64,000 nt of DNA from Taenia hydatigena (lineage: Eukaryota; Platyhelminthes; Cestoda; Cyclophyllidea; Taeniidae). The position numbers and the translations under genes are program-made. Positions 23,495 through 36,783 of this stretch are shown piece after piece (the stretch's first letter is position 1; each line of letters starts with the position of its first letter). The notes beneath the pieces were generated by a model. It ran no database searches and had not been told where the DNA came from. It saw only the letters and a list, made by a program, of their open reading frames with translations. The stretch lies in NCBI GenBank assembly GCA_036345935.2, contig JADWOT020000010.1:1078633-1142632 (forward strand). The letters run 5' to 3'.

Positions 23495-24264
23495 GGCAAA
23501 TGCTCTAATAAATACACAGCCAAAGCAATATTGCCATTAGACTTGTGATGGCAGGCATTCATTATTCCCTTCAGCAGGTCACTCTCCAACAGGGAGAAGT
23601 CAACTACTTGTCCTATAATTTGATGGAAATGGGAAACCGCATAGTCAGCCGTACCGCAAATTCAAATATTGCATGATTTCATGTGGGATCAATATGGGCC
23701 GGAATGAGGTGGGAAATTAGGAGCTCAGACTTATTCAGCAAAACTGATATCACATTGATTTCTGCATCTAGTTCGACTTTACTTGGTTTCAAATGCCCAT
23801 GGTGCACTTTCAAGGGCTGTGTGTTAACGCTTTATTTAAAAGTTACATAATTGCCAGGGATGAATGCATTCATTCAACCATAATCATAACCCAAATCGAC
23901 TCTAGGATAAAAGCATGGCATTCGTACGTTTCAATCACTTTGCCTAAGCTTAAAAGTGGTAAAAATCAAGGGCTGTGCTTATGCAAATCAAAGAAAAAGT
24001 AAAAGAAAAAATAATTGTGGCAGAATTTTTATTCGATTAAGTAATAAAGCCTTCAGGAGAAAACGTTGGTGAAACTTCTATTTAATAGTACGACCCGCAT
24101 ACCCGACAAGGAAATGATAAAAGGAAAGCTCAGTGTAGGGTGAAGCACAGATGTCTAATCATTTATTGAGTATTTGCAAGCTACATAGAGAAATAATAGC
24201 ATTAGTTGCGCATTCAAAGCAAGAGAGAAGCAGAGGAGGGCATGCGCACCGCCGACTAGCTCCT
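23495..24264 (+). repeat. Decayed outer flank of P2, similar to the P1 left arm
   Basis: Parallels 6736-7530 with roughly 85-90% identity by eye: CAGGCAAATGCTCTAATAAA at both 23495 and 6736, then the GTGATGGCAGGCATTCATTA block. At about 24265 the match to P1 suddenly becomes almost perfect. Confidence 0.8.
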
Positions 24265-24768
24265 TCACCTCCATGGCACGTGGAGGCGCCTTCACAAGCG
24301 CCAGTGTAGGCACGCCCCAGGTGGTGGTTGCTGTTTACCACCACTGCTGCGACCATCCCCACGGCTGGCCACACGGCGACCACCATTGCGGCTTCTTCTC
24401 ACACGACCACTCACACGGCGACCAATAGTGCGGCTTCTGCACAGACCACAATGCCCACTTCTGTCCATATTGTGAGCCCTTCTCAAACTCTCCCCACGGT
24501 GCCCACTTCCACGGATACGAGCATGGCCAACCTCCCCACACCATTTCTTTGTCTCTGCTTTCCTTGATACTGACTTGCACGCTGAGCTGTACCTGCTTAT
24601 ATACCAGCCACCTTGTCTCCAATTGTCTCGTGTGACCCTCGTGCTCACTGTACTTCTAGCTCTACACTCGTGTTTGCCGATCGCCATCGATGCTCTCGTG
24701 ACGCCACTATTTTCAGCTGGCATTATAGGTGTTGTCCAGACTGCTAACTGCATGCGACGATTCAGCAT
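24094..24768 (+). repeat. Palindrome P2, left arm
   Basis: Inverted match to 26422-27095; paired positions sum to 51190. The arms appear identical except at the outer end (GATAAAAGG on the left against GCGAAAGG on the right, after reversal). It holds tryptophan-rich unit E on the minus strand. Confidence 0.92.
24335..24544 (-). CDS. Tryptophan-rich small peptide, copy E (intact, 69 aa)
   Basis: Identical to copies A, B and F. TATATAAG is at 24596-24603 on the minus strand and AATAAA at 24162-24167. The 3' flank beyond the copied block differs from that of copy A by several substitutions, so transcripts of E/F and A/B could be told apart in their 3' UTR. Function unknown; see copies A and B for the arguments for and against coding. 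Confidence 0.4.
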   Translation of the reverse strand: MVWGGWPCSYPWKWAPWGEFEKGSQYGQKWALWSVQKPHYWSPCEWSCEKKPQWWSPCGQPWGWSQQWW

Positions 24769-24784
24769 AATATTTTCTGCCTAA

Positions 24785-26410
24785 GTGATATAGTTGACTA
24801 GAAATTTAGCAATGTTCCACGAATGGTGACTGACCTTGCCAATCCGGAGGACGTAGAGCACTGATCAGCATCGGACCGTACCAAATCACTAGACCTGATT
24901 CCTCTGTATTGCTTAATATGCCGCTACTTTATGGTTTGTACGCGCGTGCAGACGCACGATGCCAATTTGTGTGGTTGATGCCATACAGCAACGCACGATG
25001 TTTAGGAGTGCGTTTTACATCTAGACGTTATTTGCCTTCCACTTGTAATCGAACCCTATATTAGCCAATAAAGTCTATGTAGTCTCTTCCATTGCACACA
25101 TAAGTCGATCGCAAAGGATATAACACCCACCAGCAGAAATTTGCTCCAATTTCATGGTTTCTGCCATATCCTGACTTTACATCCAATGCCGTGGTTTATT
25201 TGTGAGGCAGATAAAATTATTAGGCAGCATTTATGCTTGCTGTAGGATAGTAGGCCAAATATATACATGTATATTTGGTTTATCATCCTATGGAAGCTAC
25301 GCGCAATAAATTTACCCAAGGTGATGACCCATCAAGATTGACAACCGACTACGAATTTAAATAGTAACTATAGTTCTTACTTGTTTTTTTGCAAATTTCA
25401 CCAATTAACAATTAATTTCGCAAGCGATTCTAGAGCTTAATTAACCGGTTGATGTTTATGCATTTTCTCGGCCTGCACGCACATCTCGTGCGATCTTCAA
25501 TGCGATTGAAGCTAAGTCGATTTATGTCAAACGGTTCTGCTCTGAACAATTAGCGCTTCATCGCAGTTTCTATCAGAAGCCTTACCTACATACATAATAA
25601 TGATAATGACGATCGGTACTTTGTCTTTTACAATTGCAAACTAGTGGCTTATTAGAAGGATTATGCTCAGTATAGTTCTACGGCGAGACAAGATGGTCAG
25701 TGCGCTGAGAAATTGGCGTTTCTGAAACAAAATTACATTTTCGCATAGCCAAGACTACCCCAAAGTTTTGAAGTCATTTTATTACATCTATTGCACTACT
25801 TCAGCAAATTTGAGCTAAAGTTGATGAAGGAATACAGTCCCCTAAAATAAGTATCAGAATTTGCTTGTTTACCAGCCTGCAAAGGTTGCCCTCTACTTAC
25901 CAGGCAGCTCTACGACTAGTTTCATTTGTAATGTGATTGTAAGTAGCAACATTGAATAAGAATCAATGCACTAGGCAGTCGCATCTTTAATCTTGTTGAA
26001 TTTCAAGTAATTAAAATGTCTATACTCAGTTGATGAATGCCTCAGTGCATGGCGCGCTTCGTGTCAATTCTATTAGATAACGCAATAAGTCGCAGTATTC
26101 CGAGGGGATAATTACGCTTTTAGGCAATGTATTAAAGAGAACTTGTGTGCTACGAGGGCATAATCCAGCCGAAACGAAACCCGAAACCACTGCACTTATG
26201 GTTGAACATATTGGATTGGTGCCATGAGGGACAACTATTACACAATTGGTGGCGAGACAAGTCACTAGCAGCCGAGAAAGAATTTGATGGTAAAAAATAT
26301 TTCCTTTCAACGCATTTATCACCGGAACATAAAAGGTGCGGTACGGTTTGATACTGTCTTGTGCTCCAAGACTTCTACATTGCAGAGGCCATCACAGTTC
26401 ACAGAACATT
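24785..26410 (-). other. Spacer of palindrome P2
   Basis: The P1 spacer in inverted orientation. The minus-strand frame 26026-26322 equals the plus-strand frame 8134-8430. No domain recognised. Confidence 0.7.
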
Positions 26411-26421
26411 GCTAAATTTCC

Positions 26422-27095
26422 ATGTTGAATCGTCGCATGCAGTTAGCAGTCTGGACAACACCTATAATGCCAGCTGAAAATAGTGGCGTCACGAGAGCAT
26501 CGATGGCGATCGGCAAACACGAGTGTAGAGCTAGAAGTACAGTGAGCACGAGGGTCACACGAGACAATTGGAGACAAGGTGGCTGGTATATAAGCAGGTA
26601 CAGCTCAGCGTGCAAGTCAGTATCAAGGAAAGCAGAGACAAAGAAATGGTGTGGGGAGGTTGGCCATGCTCGTATCCGTGGAAGTGGGCACCGTGGGGAG
26701 AGTTTGAGAAGGGCTCACAATATGGACAGAAGTGGGCATTGTGGTCTGTGCAGAAGCCGCACTATTGGTCGCCGTGTGAGTGGTCGTGTGAGAAGAAGCC
26801 GCAATGGTGGTCGCCGTGTGGCCAGCCGTGGGGATGGTCGCAGCAGTGGTGGTAAACAGCAACCACCACCTGGGGCGTGCCTACACTGGCGCTTGTGAAG
26901 GCGCCTCCACGTGCCATGGAGGTGAAGGAGCTAGTCGGCGGTGCGCATGCCCTCCTCTGCTTCTCTCTTGCTTTGAATGCGCAACTAATGCTATTATTTC
27001 TCTATGTAGCTTGCAAATACTCAATAAATGATTAGACATCTGTGCTTCACCCTACACTGAGCTTTCCTTTCGCATTTCCTTGTCGGGTATGCGGG
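26422..27095 (-). repeat. Palindrome P2, right arm
   Basis: Partner of 24094-24768. It ends sharply after GGGTATGCGGGACGC. The sequence beyond has no match in the window, unlike the left side, where family sequence continues to 23495. Confidence 0.92.
26646..26855 (+). CDS. Tryptophan-rich small peptide, copy F (intact, 69 aa)
   Basis: TATATAAG at 26587-26594, ATG at 26646, TAA at 26853-26855, AATAAA at 27023-27028. Identical in sequence to copies A, B and E. Because the four are one copied sequence, their shared open frame is not independent evidence of selection. Confidence 0.4.
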   Translation: MVWGGWPCSYPWKWAPWGEFEKGSQYGQKWALWSVQKPHYWSPCEWSCEKKPQWWSPCGQPWGWSQQWW

Positions 27096-30000
27096 ACGCA
27101 CTTGCAAATTTGGACGGATGCAATTTTTTCTCCTACTATTGCACTCGACTTTTTCAAGGTTTGGATCTGTTTGCACTTATTCGTTTCCAGGCTTTGTATA
27201 ACAGGCTTCGGAACACTTCTGTTTTGTGTTAAAAGCGTTATAGGTGCGCATTTGAGAATGGATTGCGAAAACTGTAACATGCATTACTCTTGTTGTTTAG
27301 GTTTGACGTGTTTTAAGTGGCGCTGAAACTCTTGTGACCGTCTAAATACATGTGAGGCTATGCTAAGTTATTTGCCTTACAATTTCCAATGCGTTTACTG
27401 ATTCTCGGCTGCTATAAGCAAAATTTCTAAGTAGCCGTAATTGCTTAAAATTGTGCTGCAATGCAGTCCAGATACTGTCAATGACTTGTCATTGCTAGTA
27501 AAGATGATTGTTTTAAATTGCAGCTCAACAATTTGCTGCCGCTTGTGACCGCTAGTGTACTTAGGAAGGAGTTCGTGAGCATATAAATTTGGTGTCTCTA
27601 CTTCACGGCTACATGCCACTACCAATCCCAACTTCGAATTGTAGCGTGACTTCGGAGTTATAAACGTAGAACACCTTACTGCAATCCACCGGCAGACAAT
27701 GAAACCCGTAATGCTTATAAATTCCTAAGCGATTTCTTCCTCTACCATTACCACTTCTACCGGTTCTTACCATGGCTGACGCATTGCTTTGCTATTCTCC
27801 ATAAGCGCATCCACTGACGACATTAATAAGTGGTTCGAGAACAAACTGGAGAACATACCTCATCAAAATAAAGACAAGGAATCTTTGTATTCCTGATGTA
27901 TTTGATGTCTTCAGAGGGTTATATTCTTAGACAGGAGTTGGAATAGATGTGCATCCATCTGTTCATCCGTTGTCAAAATTCACAACAATCACACGGATTC
28001 ACGCTTTTTCAACAGCACATTAATAACACTAGTATGCCGCTGATGGCTATCCCATCTGAAATCTTTTCTCTGCATTTATATAGCTAAGCACAGTGGATTT
28101 GCCTTAAAATGGCAGAATCTTACCGCAAATACAGGTGGCTGTGTCGGACCCTTTCGAGAGGCAGTGTAAAGTAGCGCCTTGGTGATACAGCCCACCGCAT
28201 TCTCACAATTATCACCGTCTCCATTAGCCTTTCATTTGGGTTGGCTAGGTGCTAGAATGCCTTGCTCGGGGCCTTGGCGTAATTGAACCACATGAAAGAA
28301 AGCTATCATAGTTCGCTTCCAAGACACAAGGACGTTGAATGTTCCGGTTGTGACGGCATTGGTAAAGGCAGTGGGACAAGTTTGGGTTGCATGGCCTCGT
28401 CTAAGCACCATTCTAGTACATTCATACTCATGTCTTACGTCGCGCACGTGCTTTTGATACAAAATCTGCTATTAGTGTGCTCTTCTTTCCACAGTCTTCT
28501 AATGCTCTACTTCCAGCAGCTCTTGCTTTTACATTTGAAGTGGTTATTTGCGAAGTCGTCAAATTGCTATCCCCTCGACTCGTCTAGACATCTTCTATTA
28601 ATCCTAACCCTAATCTATTTATCGATTACCGACTCAGGCTTCCTAGCTCCTGATCAAAAGGTCTAAAATAAGTATTGAATCAATCTAATGATAATTAGTT
28701 GTTAGCTGTCATGATTTCTGCAAAACTACTCTGATTATAATTTTCCCTTATTAACTAAGAATTGAACCGCCTTTGATAATAAGGAATAACCTGTTCCCTA
28801 GATGCCTAGCTATCAACTTAGCATGAAACTAAGGTGGCTTCCTATTGCAGACACGCTTAACTATAATTTACCACATTCGCGGTTGTTACCGCTATCCAAA
28901 CTTGTGTTCTATCACTGAAATTTTGAAAAATATAACTATCCAAAGAGGAGGAGTAGGCACCTCCTAGAAATGCATTTAAGTGGCATTCTCAAGTCCAATT
29001 TTCGCTGGCTTATTATTGGCGGAGAAGATCTGCGGTTTCTTACGCAGCGTATCGTCAACCATATTACGAAGGATTAAAGGTTTTAGCCAGAAATCGCTTG
29101 CGCCAAAACCCATAGCAATAGTCTCACGCAAACCAGAATTCTTTGAAGCAAAGTTGGCACGCTTTATTGTTAAAAGAATGCAAATATTTGAGTAGAACCA
29201 TTAAGTCTGTGCAAAATATTAAAAAGTTTTTCGAGTCTGAGCAAACAAGAAGCTAAAACATTGGGTGAAGCAGCGGAACAATGCAAAGCACCACATTTGG
29301 TGTGAAATTAATACTGACTTGCTGCAGGTACTGACATCCTTGGAATACAATACAATAACAACAAGAAAATGTACGGAACCAAACAGACGCCTTTAGCTTA
29401 GTGTAAATTGCCGTTAAAAAGGTCGTTTTAAAAAGTTTCGTTATGCTACTGAGGAAAGAGTTCAGCGCCTGTACTGTTAGCCTCCAACGGTTATCAAAGG
29501 AGAAACGTAGTTCATAGGTATGTGATGAGACTGTAGTCTGCCTGAGGTATAACCTTAAGTAAACGCGAATCCCCCACCTTTAGCAAAGTAAGGTCTAGAG
29601 AGAAATGGTATCAAAGGCAGAAGGGTCGTTAAAAACTCAATTTGATGGGATTTGTGGAGGTACATTACAGAGAACATTGTAGAAGAGACGGAGTTCAAAG
29701 CATGAAAATGACTGACGCACCTGTTTAAAATATGATAATGACATTAACGCCATAAAGTTATTAATCAAAGCTATTAATTGCATTGTATTTGTGATACTTA
29801 TGAGAGAGTAGTGCTCTCTTCTTCCGACCTAATTGCACAAGTAAGGAAGCGAACGTTGTCGGGCATCCAGCTTTAGATTTGCAGCTGCTGCACCACCAAA
29901 GTGCACCAGTGGCAATCACTTCGGTCTTCGTGCTTTCTATTCAACATATGTGCTCATACTCTATGCACTCATGGAGCATCAACTTGAAATGCGCCCATCG

Positions 30001-33000
30001 CAAATGGCACAATCACCAGGTAACACAAAACTTCTTCATCTCCCATGAAAGTTCTCTTTAAGGAAACATATGCCTACCGGCTAGAGTAAAACACCTGCAA
30101 ACCATCTTTCCTTATCTATTTATCTTCTCTGGGCTGCCAATGTCACCGTCCAAGCAGCTGCCAGCCAATTCCCCTGCTACCGTCCCACCACTTTATTTAT
30201 TATTGCATACGCTTCCCGCTGTATCATTATTTGTTACCCTGCATTCACCAACTCGCTTCTAATCAGCACTACTTCAACCTCTCGGCTGTGATCCGCACTA
30301 CTGAAAGTAAATTGAGAAAAAAGACTTGTACATGAGGTTATAAGCACTTTATTTCAGCGCAGTGGTTCGAGTGTATGCAGTGTTTACTTCTTACAAGAGC
30401 TTGTTGTTAATAAGCTTTACGCCTTTGAAAAGATTAATTTGTCAAGTTGTAACATTTAGTGAGGCATTTTGGCAAAACGAACACCTTAACGCTCAAAACA
30501 CATATCGGCTCTGATTTTGAGCCATAAGTCGCACTGCGAACTTTTGGTTCAGTCATAATATTTGTAATTGGAGACCATCGCAAACCGATTACGTGAAAAG
30601 ATGGTTGCGAGACCTAAATTGTACCCCTTTTCTAAAGCTTTTATGTGAAAACAGGTGAATTTGATGTGGATGAGGAATGCAGCAGCAAGTCGCAGAGGCG
30701 GTGCTTACACCAAAACTCATTGTGTTAAGCAGTTAGTGCAGACGTGGGTTAAGTTAAATGCTGCCACACGACGATGGAAAAGAAGTTTAGCGCACACATG
30801 CATGCACCAATACATCATTAGGAGGTTAACAGGGCAGAGTGCGCCACGTGGTATTAGAAAATGAAAGAAACTAACATCTTGAGAAATTTTGAATTTGTGG
30901 AGCCTGTGCATTTGTTAGCAGAAGCTATGCAACACTGCTCGAATATCTAACATGTCAGCATTTTGCAGACCTAAATGATATTATGAAGGCAAGAATGTGA
31001 ATCGATGGCCGAAGTTCGGAACAAGCAAGAGAAAACAAAGTATCCTTGCACTTCTGTAGATTTGATGCCATGCACAATTGACGATTGTCAACAGTTTCGC
31101 CAAATTGCCGATATTTTTGCATTGCGCCACCTTTATATGAAATGTCGTATAACTTAGTCATGGTCATGGGTGAACTGGAGGTATTAGTCATGTTGGCGCG
31201 ACGTGATGACTAACACAGACATACAGGGATGTGGAACGGCATGGTTTAGGCGCAAATAATGGTGATGCGCTTTTTGGATTAACGCTGGAACTCATAGTAG
31301 GACATGAATGGGACATAATTCCTACATGTTATCCGCTTTGGCACGTTAGAAAATCACACAAGCTAAACTATTGTCTTCCATGAGCGAGTTGGTGCACTTA
31401 AATTCTATTCATCCTGCCTGTAAGTTGCCCAAATCCCTGTAACTGTTAAGCATAACGTCCGACTTGCAAGTTACATTAGTAGATTTTACTTATACGATCC
31501 AAGTTCGTCATGGAAGCGTAACTAGTCATCCGCCTTATGAACAAGTACTGCCGTATGCAATGCGATGTATGTCCATGGGGTGCAATCTCAGTAGAACCAA
31601 CAATATGAAATGGAAATTCGGCGCCATTCTAACCGGTAGAGCAGAAGCAACCATCAGTAGCTAACAAATCAATGCGTTTCGAGGACGGCCAAACTCGTCA
31701 ATTATTCGCTAAAATTGATGTTGAGGTGATCGGGCGTTAATCGTTTGTGATAAGTGCCATAGCAACTTGGAGTTAATTATTGAAACTGTATCCGAATACT
31801 GGCTGATTAAGTTTACGTCTTGCAGCTGACTGAGCTTTACAGATACACACTTCGTTTCTTTAATGACAAAGAGAATTTTGTTCATATCGGTCTGTGCCCA
31901 AACACAAACACAGCATGATCTGATGTGTGCAGATGTGTTGGCGCATGTTTGGCGATGAATTATTACTAAATTTATACTCGGGTTATCCTGGAATCATCAG
32001 GTCCAATCCATTCTCCCCGAATAAGCCACAATGCAAGTGCACGTGAGGTGGAGTTACCTCCAACCTGAATGATTTGATGACAAAGACACCTTTTACTGTC
32101 ACATCTTTGCTTACGCTATGCGAAGTTAAGGATCAAGTTTTATTGCCCAATCACTGGAACAAACCTTAAAACAAACCAATGCTACTGTTACAATGTACAG
32201 CAATCAGGCATTCTGGTATTCAGCAACAGTACGGGGCATAGGAAGTGCAGATTGAGTCCGCGAAATGGGTCGCGTCTTTTGCAGAGTAGGTACATTCTTT
32301 GTAGAACTACCCTGATGCAGTCAGTAGGTGGCTGTGTAGGAGAACCACCTGTGGACTCTTTAAACTGTTGCAACTGCGCTTATGTCAAGAGGCATCTGTT
32401 TTAATAAGCACCTGATATCAAATTGGCATGCGTGACTTACAGACATTGGTAGTAATCATATAGATGATAGATGAAGAATCAACCGTCCTGCTAATATTGG
32501 TCTAGGACACCGACGCAGAGTAGTTAGGCAATATTTTGATCTGGGAAGCCGGATGTTTCAACCCATTGTCAGGCTCCTTATGGTAGAAATGTCCATTGCA
32601 AAATTAGAGATTGTCACTTTATTTTAAATCCCTTAATAAATCCTACTAAAATACCCATAAGCACTCAAATGTACTAAAGCACTGATTTTGTGAAGTTTGG
32701 AGCAGTTAGTAAAGCAATAGGTATATAAACGTCTAACTCAAATGTTCAGCTTAGATTGACCTTTGATGATTGTAAGTTGTCAAAGGGTAAGGCTTAAAAT
32801 GTTTGCTTCTGTCCCTGCTCAAATTTTACGACATTATGAAGTTTATAATTTAAAGGTCAAAACACTAGTGGTTAGACACTTAAGTGCCTCAAGCAGCCAA
32901 AATTTTACGGCTCTGATTGAAGGCAAATTTGCTCTCATAGAATGCAAAAGCCAAGTCTCATTTCCAGAGGCTGGCAAAATGTCGAGATTTGTAGCCGTCA

Positions 33001-35458
33001 CACCGACTGGCATACGCGCATCTTCCACGAAACATTCATAGCCAGTACATCACTTTTGCACAAAGACGTCGAAAGTTGGAGTGGAAATAATCCTTAATGC
33101 TGATGAAATTACAGGCAATTAAGTGTTGCGCTTTGGCTATTGATAGGTGTGGTTTCGCCGACTTCACCTTGTCAATTCCTACCCAACAGCCTTGCTTCTA
33201 CAAACTGAAAAATTTGCTAATGGGACAATTCATGGCAGTTAGTGCACTACAGTCACCAATTTGTCAACACAATAGTCCGTGTAGAGCTCCTAAAGCCACT
33301 ACAGCTCCAAAGGCAGTTGGCGGTACACTTGATCCTGCTTGACATATGTTTCCTTCAGTTTCATAACGTTCGTAAAGGTCGGCAGATGATCGGGTGTGAG
33401 CGATTCCATTGGGCCTATTACAGCAGCTTCGAAGAATGGCGAAGCGTCCATGCAATGGTTATGTAGTCGTATCCGCCGAGTCTATTTCCTGTGCATTTAG
33501 AGAATAGTACTTTGTTGCTTGGCAGCATACCCATAGATCGCGACATCCACGGACAGGGGCGCAATGCAACCAAAACGGTAGCTATTCATTAAACTAGTCT
33601 TGGTTAATTTAAGTAGCAAAGATTTTATGCATTGGCTCTTCGGACTCCGACATCACGTCCTCACTAAATTCTGGCAAAATACAAAAGTTTACGGCTGCTT
33701 GCTAAGAACCACACGCAATGTAACAAGAAGGCGTAAATTAGGGTGTGTTAAATCTTTTGGAAAAGATGGCTTTAGGAAAATTTTAAATAAAAGTATGTGA
33801 TGATTATGAGAAGATGGTTGGTAGAGGTGCCTACGGAACCATTTCCAATGGTTAATGCGCTGACAGTGGCAAGTAGAGGATGGTTAAGTTAAAAGCTTTC
33901 GCTTACAACTTTGAATACTATTGCCGAGGTGTGTCTCGTGAAGCCCTTTAATGAGCCTATTTTGTTGCAAGTTTTTGCAATCTTGGGTGATATCAAAGTC
34001 GAAAAATGAATAAATAGAAGTAAAAATGAGGAAATTAAGGATAATCAATTTGATAGAGGATATCAGAACCTACCAGTATAGATGTCAGACTTGACGGGAA
34101 TGTTGATGTTAAAATACTATGCACCGTGAGGGAGAGGGAGTGCATTAACCGCTGTGCTGTCCGGCCAGCACGAAGTCTAATCACAGCACACTTCACACTC
34201 CTTTGTACGAGGAGCAGGAAAAATGCCAGCAGAATGATGGTGACATGTAAAGACAATTTGCCATATCTGGAGCAGTAGTTGTGTGTGTTGTCAGGATGAG
34301 CCAAATTCGAATGAGTTAGCGGAATCATTGGTCCAAAAATAAGATGTCCCTCAACCTTGAGTTGCAGCATTACAAAAACTCGATAAATCGTGTTGACTGC
34401 AATGGGATCGAGGGATTGGACTATCTGCGTCATTCTATCACTTAAGCGATTATTCGAACATTTAGGTTAATTCGCTCTGTGCAACGAGAAGTGGTAAGTC
34501 CAATTTGTGTCACAACTGCAGGTCTTCTTAAAAAATTGGGATTTTTAAGCAAATTTTGTTTGCTTGTAGGAATTAGCTCTCGACACTTTACTGCTTTAGC
34601 CAGATTTGATAATTTGTAAGGTGATAATATGTCTGTTTGCATGAAAGCGAACCTCCTCTGCTTGGACCTGAAGACCATGCGTATGCTTGTGCCCATCCCG
34701 CTAAGTTCTCATTTCAGGCAATCGGGCGGTACTAGGAAAAAGATGCGTGATTGCGGGATATTTTTAATTATCGGGGCGTGCTAAAGATCTGATCAAGCAG
34801 TCCACCGTCGCCATATCAACTTAAGTGAACTTGGTCTTACAGTAATGAATATCACACAGCCTATTCTTAAGTCCCATAGGCCAATCTGGGAGGATCAGTG
34901 AGGAATACGACAAACGCGAACGTCGAAGAATTAGCTGCAGGAAGGAAAACGCTTACAGAATATTAGGGTAGGAAGGCATTCTGTGTTCTTCGACACATTG
35001 TACATCATCCAAATATGCAGCTACACTAACTGCTTGATACCAACATCAGCAGAAACCAGTTGGCGTTTTTCAGACTTTAGTCTGATTATAGTCTGGATCA
35101 CTGAAAGTGCGAGGAACGATATACAGAGCCCATGACTCATGTGTATGTCTTACGGTATGTGAGTATAGGTAATCGTAATAACTTCTCAAGAGTCGATCCA
35201 TATGGAATGTGTTGGAGCTTCCGGCACCTAACAAATCTGCAAACGTTATTGGATGACTGCCAGTAGGAAGAGTTTATCGATGATGCCTGGCAATCTTAAT
35301 ATTCTGTAGACGCTGATGTATTCAATTTTATGAATAGCTGGTTCAAGAACGTTTCGTGTGCCTGACTTTGCTCCACTAGTCCTTAATTATGGACCCTTAT
35401 TTTAAAGGGCACAAGTTATCGTTAAATGCAAAGTAAAGTGGCATGCGATTTTGAAGGA
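27096..35458. other. 8.4 kb without a recognisable gene
   Basis: Unique-looking AT-rich sequence. The longest frames are 28283-28666 (+, 127 codons, with a Leu-rich stretch in the middle), 34035-34433 (-, 132 codons, one hydrophobic segment) and 32763-33041 (+, 92 codons). None shows a motif, splice-bounded exon structure or relative elsewhere in the window. Short exons of unknown genes could be hidden here. No RNA gene was recognised. Confidence 0.4.
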
Positions 35459-36173
35459 CCAGACTTGAGCTCTACAAGTGAGATCGGCTTATGTGATCGA
35501 CGCTACGAAGGTCGTAACTGATAATTTGTCACCAAAATACGAATCAAATGAGAGAATGTCAGGGCACGAAGAGGTCAGAGGGTAAGACTGTAGAAATGTT
35601 AACTGTGTCAATAAAGAGCCGCTCAGTGATTGTGCACTAATGCAGTCCTCAATTATAGAGGTCTAGAGAAACTATCAATGCATAAAAACGTGGCCCCAGA
35701 TACTTCAACTGGAAGTTCGACGGATAAGACAGGATACAGGAGAAGGATAATCCAATCACTTATTACCAACTCAGAAGACGAGATCGAATTCCTAGCGGAG
35801 ATAAGCATATGTGTGATTTTTCGCTTATCACTTATCGCTAAACATCGCCGTGTTTAACTTACTTGTTTTTTTATCAATTTTTATTAGGGGATGCACGACA
35901 GCAATGACCCTCGACTAACTTACATCTTTAATGGAAAGGCCATCAAGAATCCCTTCATAGGTGATCGAAGAACTCAGCTGCGATGCCTCCTGGATTTGTT
36001 CTGTATGCAGCTGTGGCATAGAGCCACGCAATTTGATACCTGCCAATTGCATTCTATGAGAAGAAATAATATGTCATGTGGCAATGCTCATGCTGGCGTG
36101 CCATTGTTTACCTCTGAGAAAAGTTTTTGCTTCTGTAATTTGCTTAGTTCCTTGCCTTGATTTGTTGTGAAAG

Positions 36174-36353
36174 GTGAAGAGGAGGCTAACATTGGGTACA
36201 AATGTAAGGCGTGCGGTGCAGAACACAACGACTTGAATATGATGCGTCAGCACCTGCTGTCGCACAGCAAATGCAAGTTCTACTTGTGTGTGCGTTGCCT
36301 CGAGGGATACAACACGCCTTTAGGAATAAATCGTCACATCATGACACACAATG
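36174..36353 (+). CDS. Exon with two C2H2 zinc fingers (copy 1)
   Basis: Reads in frame from GEEEANIGYK. The first finger is C-x2-C-x12-H-x3-H (YKCKACG ... RQHLLSH). The second is C-x2-C-x12-H-x3-H (YLCVRCLEGY ... RHIMTH), and the fingers are linked by a short basic stretch. All eight zinc ligands are present, unlike copy 2, which has lost the last one. The acceptor is GTGAAAG/GTGAAG and the ancestral donor is lost, with an alternative GT four bases on that would shift the frame and reach a stop. Confidence 0.6.
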
Positions 36354-36431
36354 CTAAGGTTTGATTAAGGTCAATGTCCCCCCTCCCCAGTAAAGTAAAC
36401 AAATCATGCTTTATATGTCCTTCAGTTGCAG

Positions 36432-36740
36432 AAGATAGTAACAGGCAACGGGCATCAGTTAAAAAACTTCCAGAAAGATTTAGAGATCCTAAGGACTTAG
36501 AGCCTCCTCAATCTCCTATGCGTAAAGAGCAGGTGAGATGCCCTTCTAAAGAAAGGCCCAGGAAAGATTGCCGCTGCGTTGCCTGCGGACTCACTTTCGA
36601 CCGCTTGGATGTAGTGTTATTACACACAGAACACGAACACCCAACTAAACGATATGTAATTGACCGTCTGCGTCATGATCTCCTGCGTGCTTCACTCAAT
36701 CTTGGTGCAGGTAAGGGGGAGAATGCTCCAAATCCTGCTG
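36432..36740 (+). CDS. Third-finger exon, first of two tandem copies
   Basis: The acceptor is TTGCAG, and the donor is GTAAAT at 36741. It encodes a basic, Pro-rich linker (EPPQSPMRKEQV) and then a C2H2-like finger C-x2-C-x12-H-x4-H (CRCVACG ... LLHTEHEH), followed by a helix-like RLRHDLLRASLNL. The frame is open throughout. Intron phase 1 on both sides means the exon can be duplicated without breaking the frame. Confidence 0.55.
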
Positions 36741-36783
36741 GTAAATTCCAACAAATCATGCTTCACGTGTTCTTTAACTATAG
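36741..36783 (+). other. 43 nt intron between duplicated exons
   Basis: GTAAAT ... CTATAG. The sequence (AACAAATCATGCTT) is itself a copy of the end of the preceding intron (AACAAATCATGCTT at 36399), so the tandem unit comprised intron end plus exon. Confidence 0.55.

Larger units (their letters stand above)
24265..26925 (-). repeat. 2.66 kb block copied, inverted, from the core of P1
   Basis: Reverse complement of 7531-10191, the same length to the base (positions sum to 34456). I found two substitutions by eye (near 25010 and 25290). The flanks on both sides, although of the same family, are about 10-15% diverged from P1. The block contains both tryptophan-rich units and the entire spacer, so it carries a complete head-to-head gene pair. 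Confidence 0.92.
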
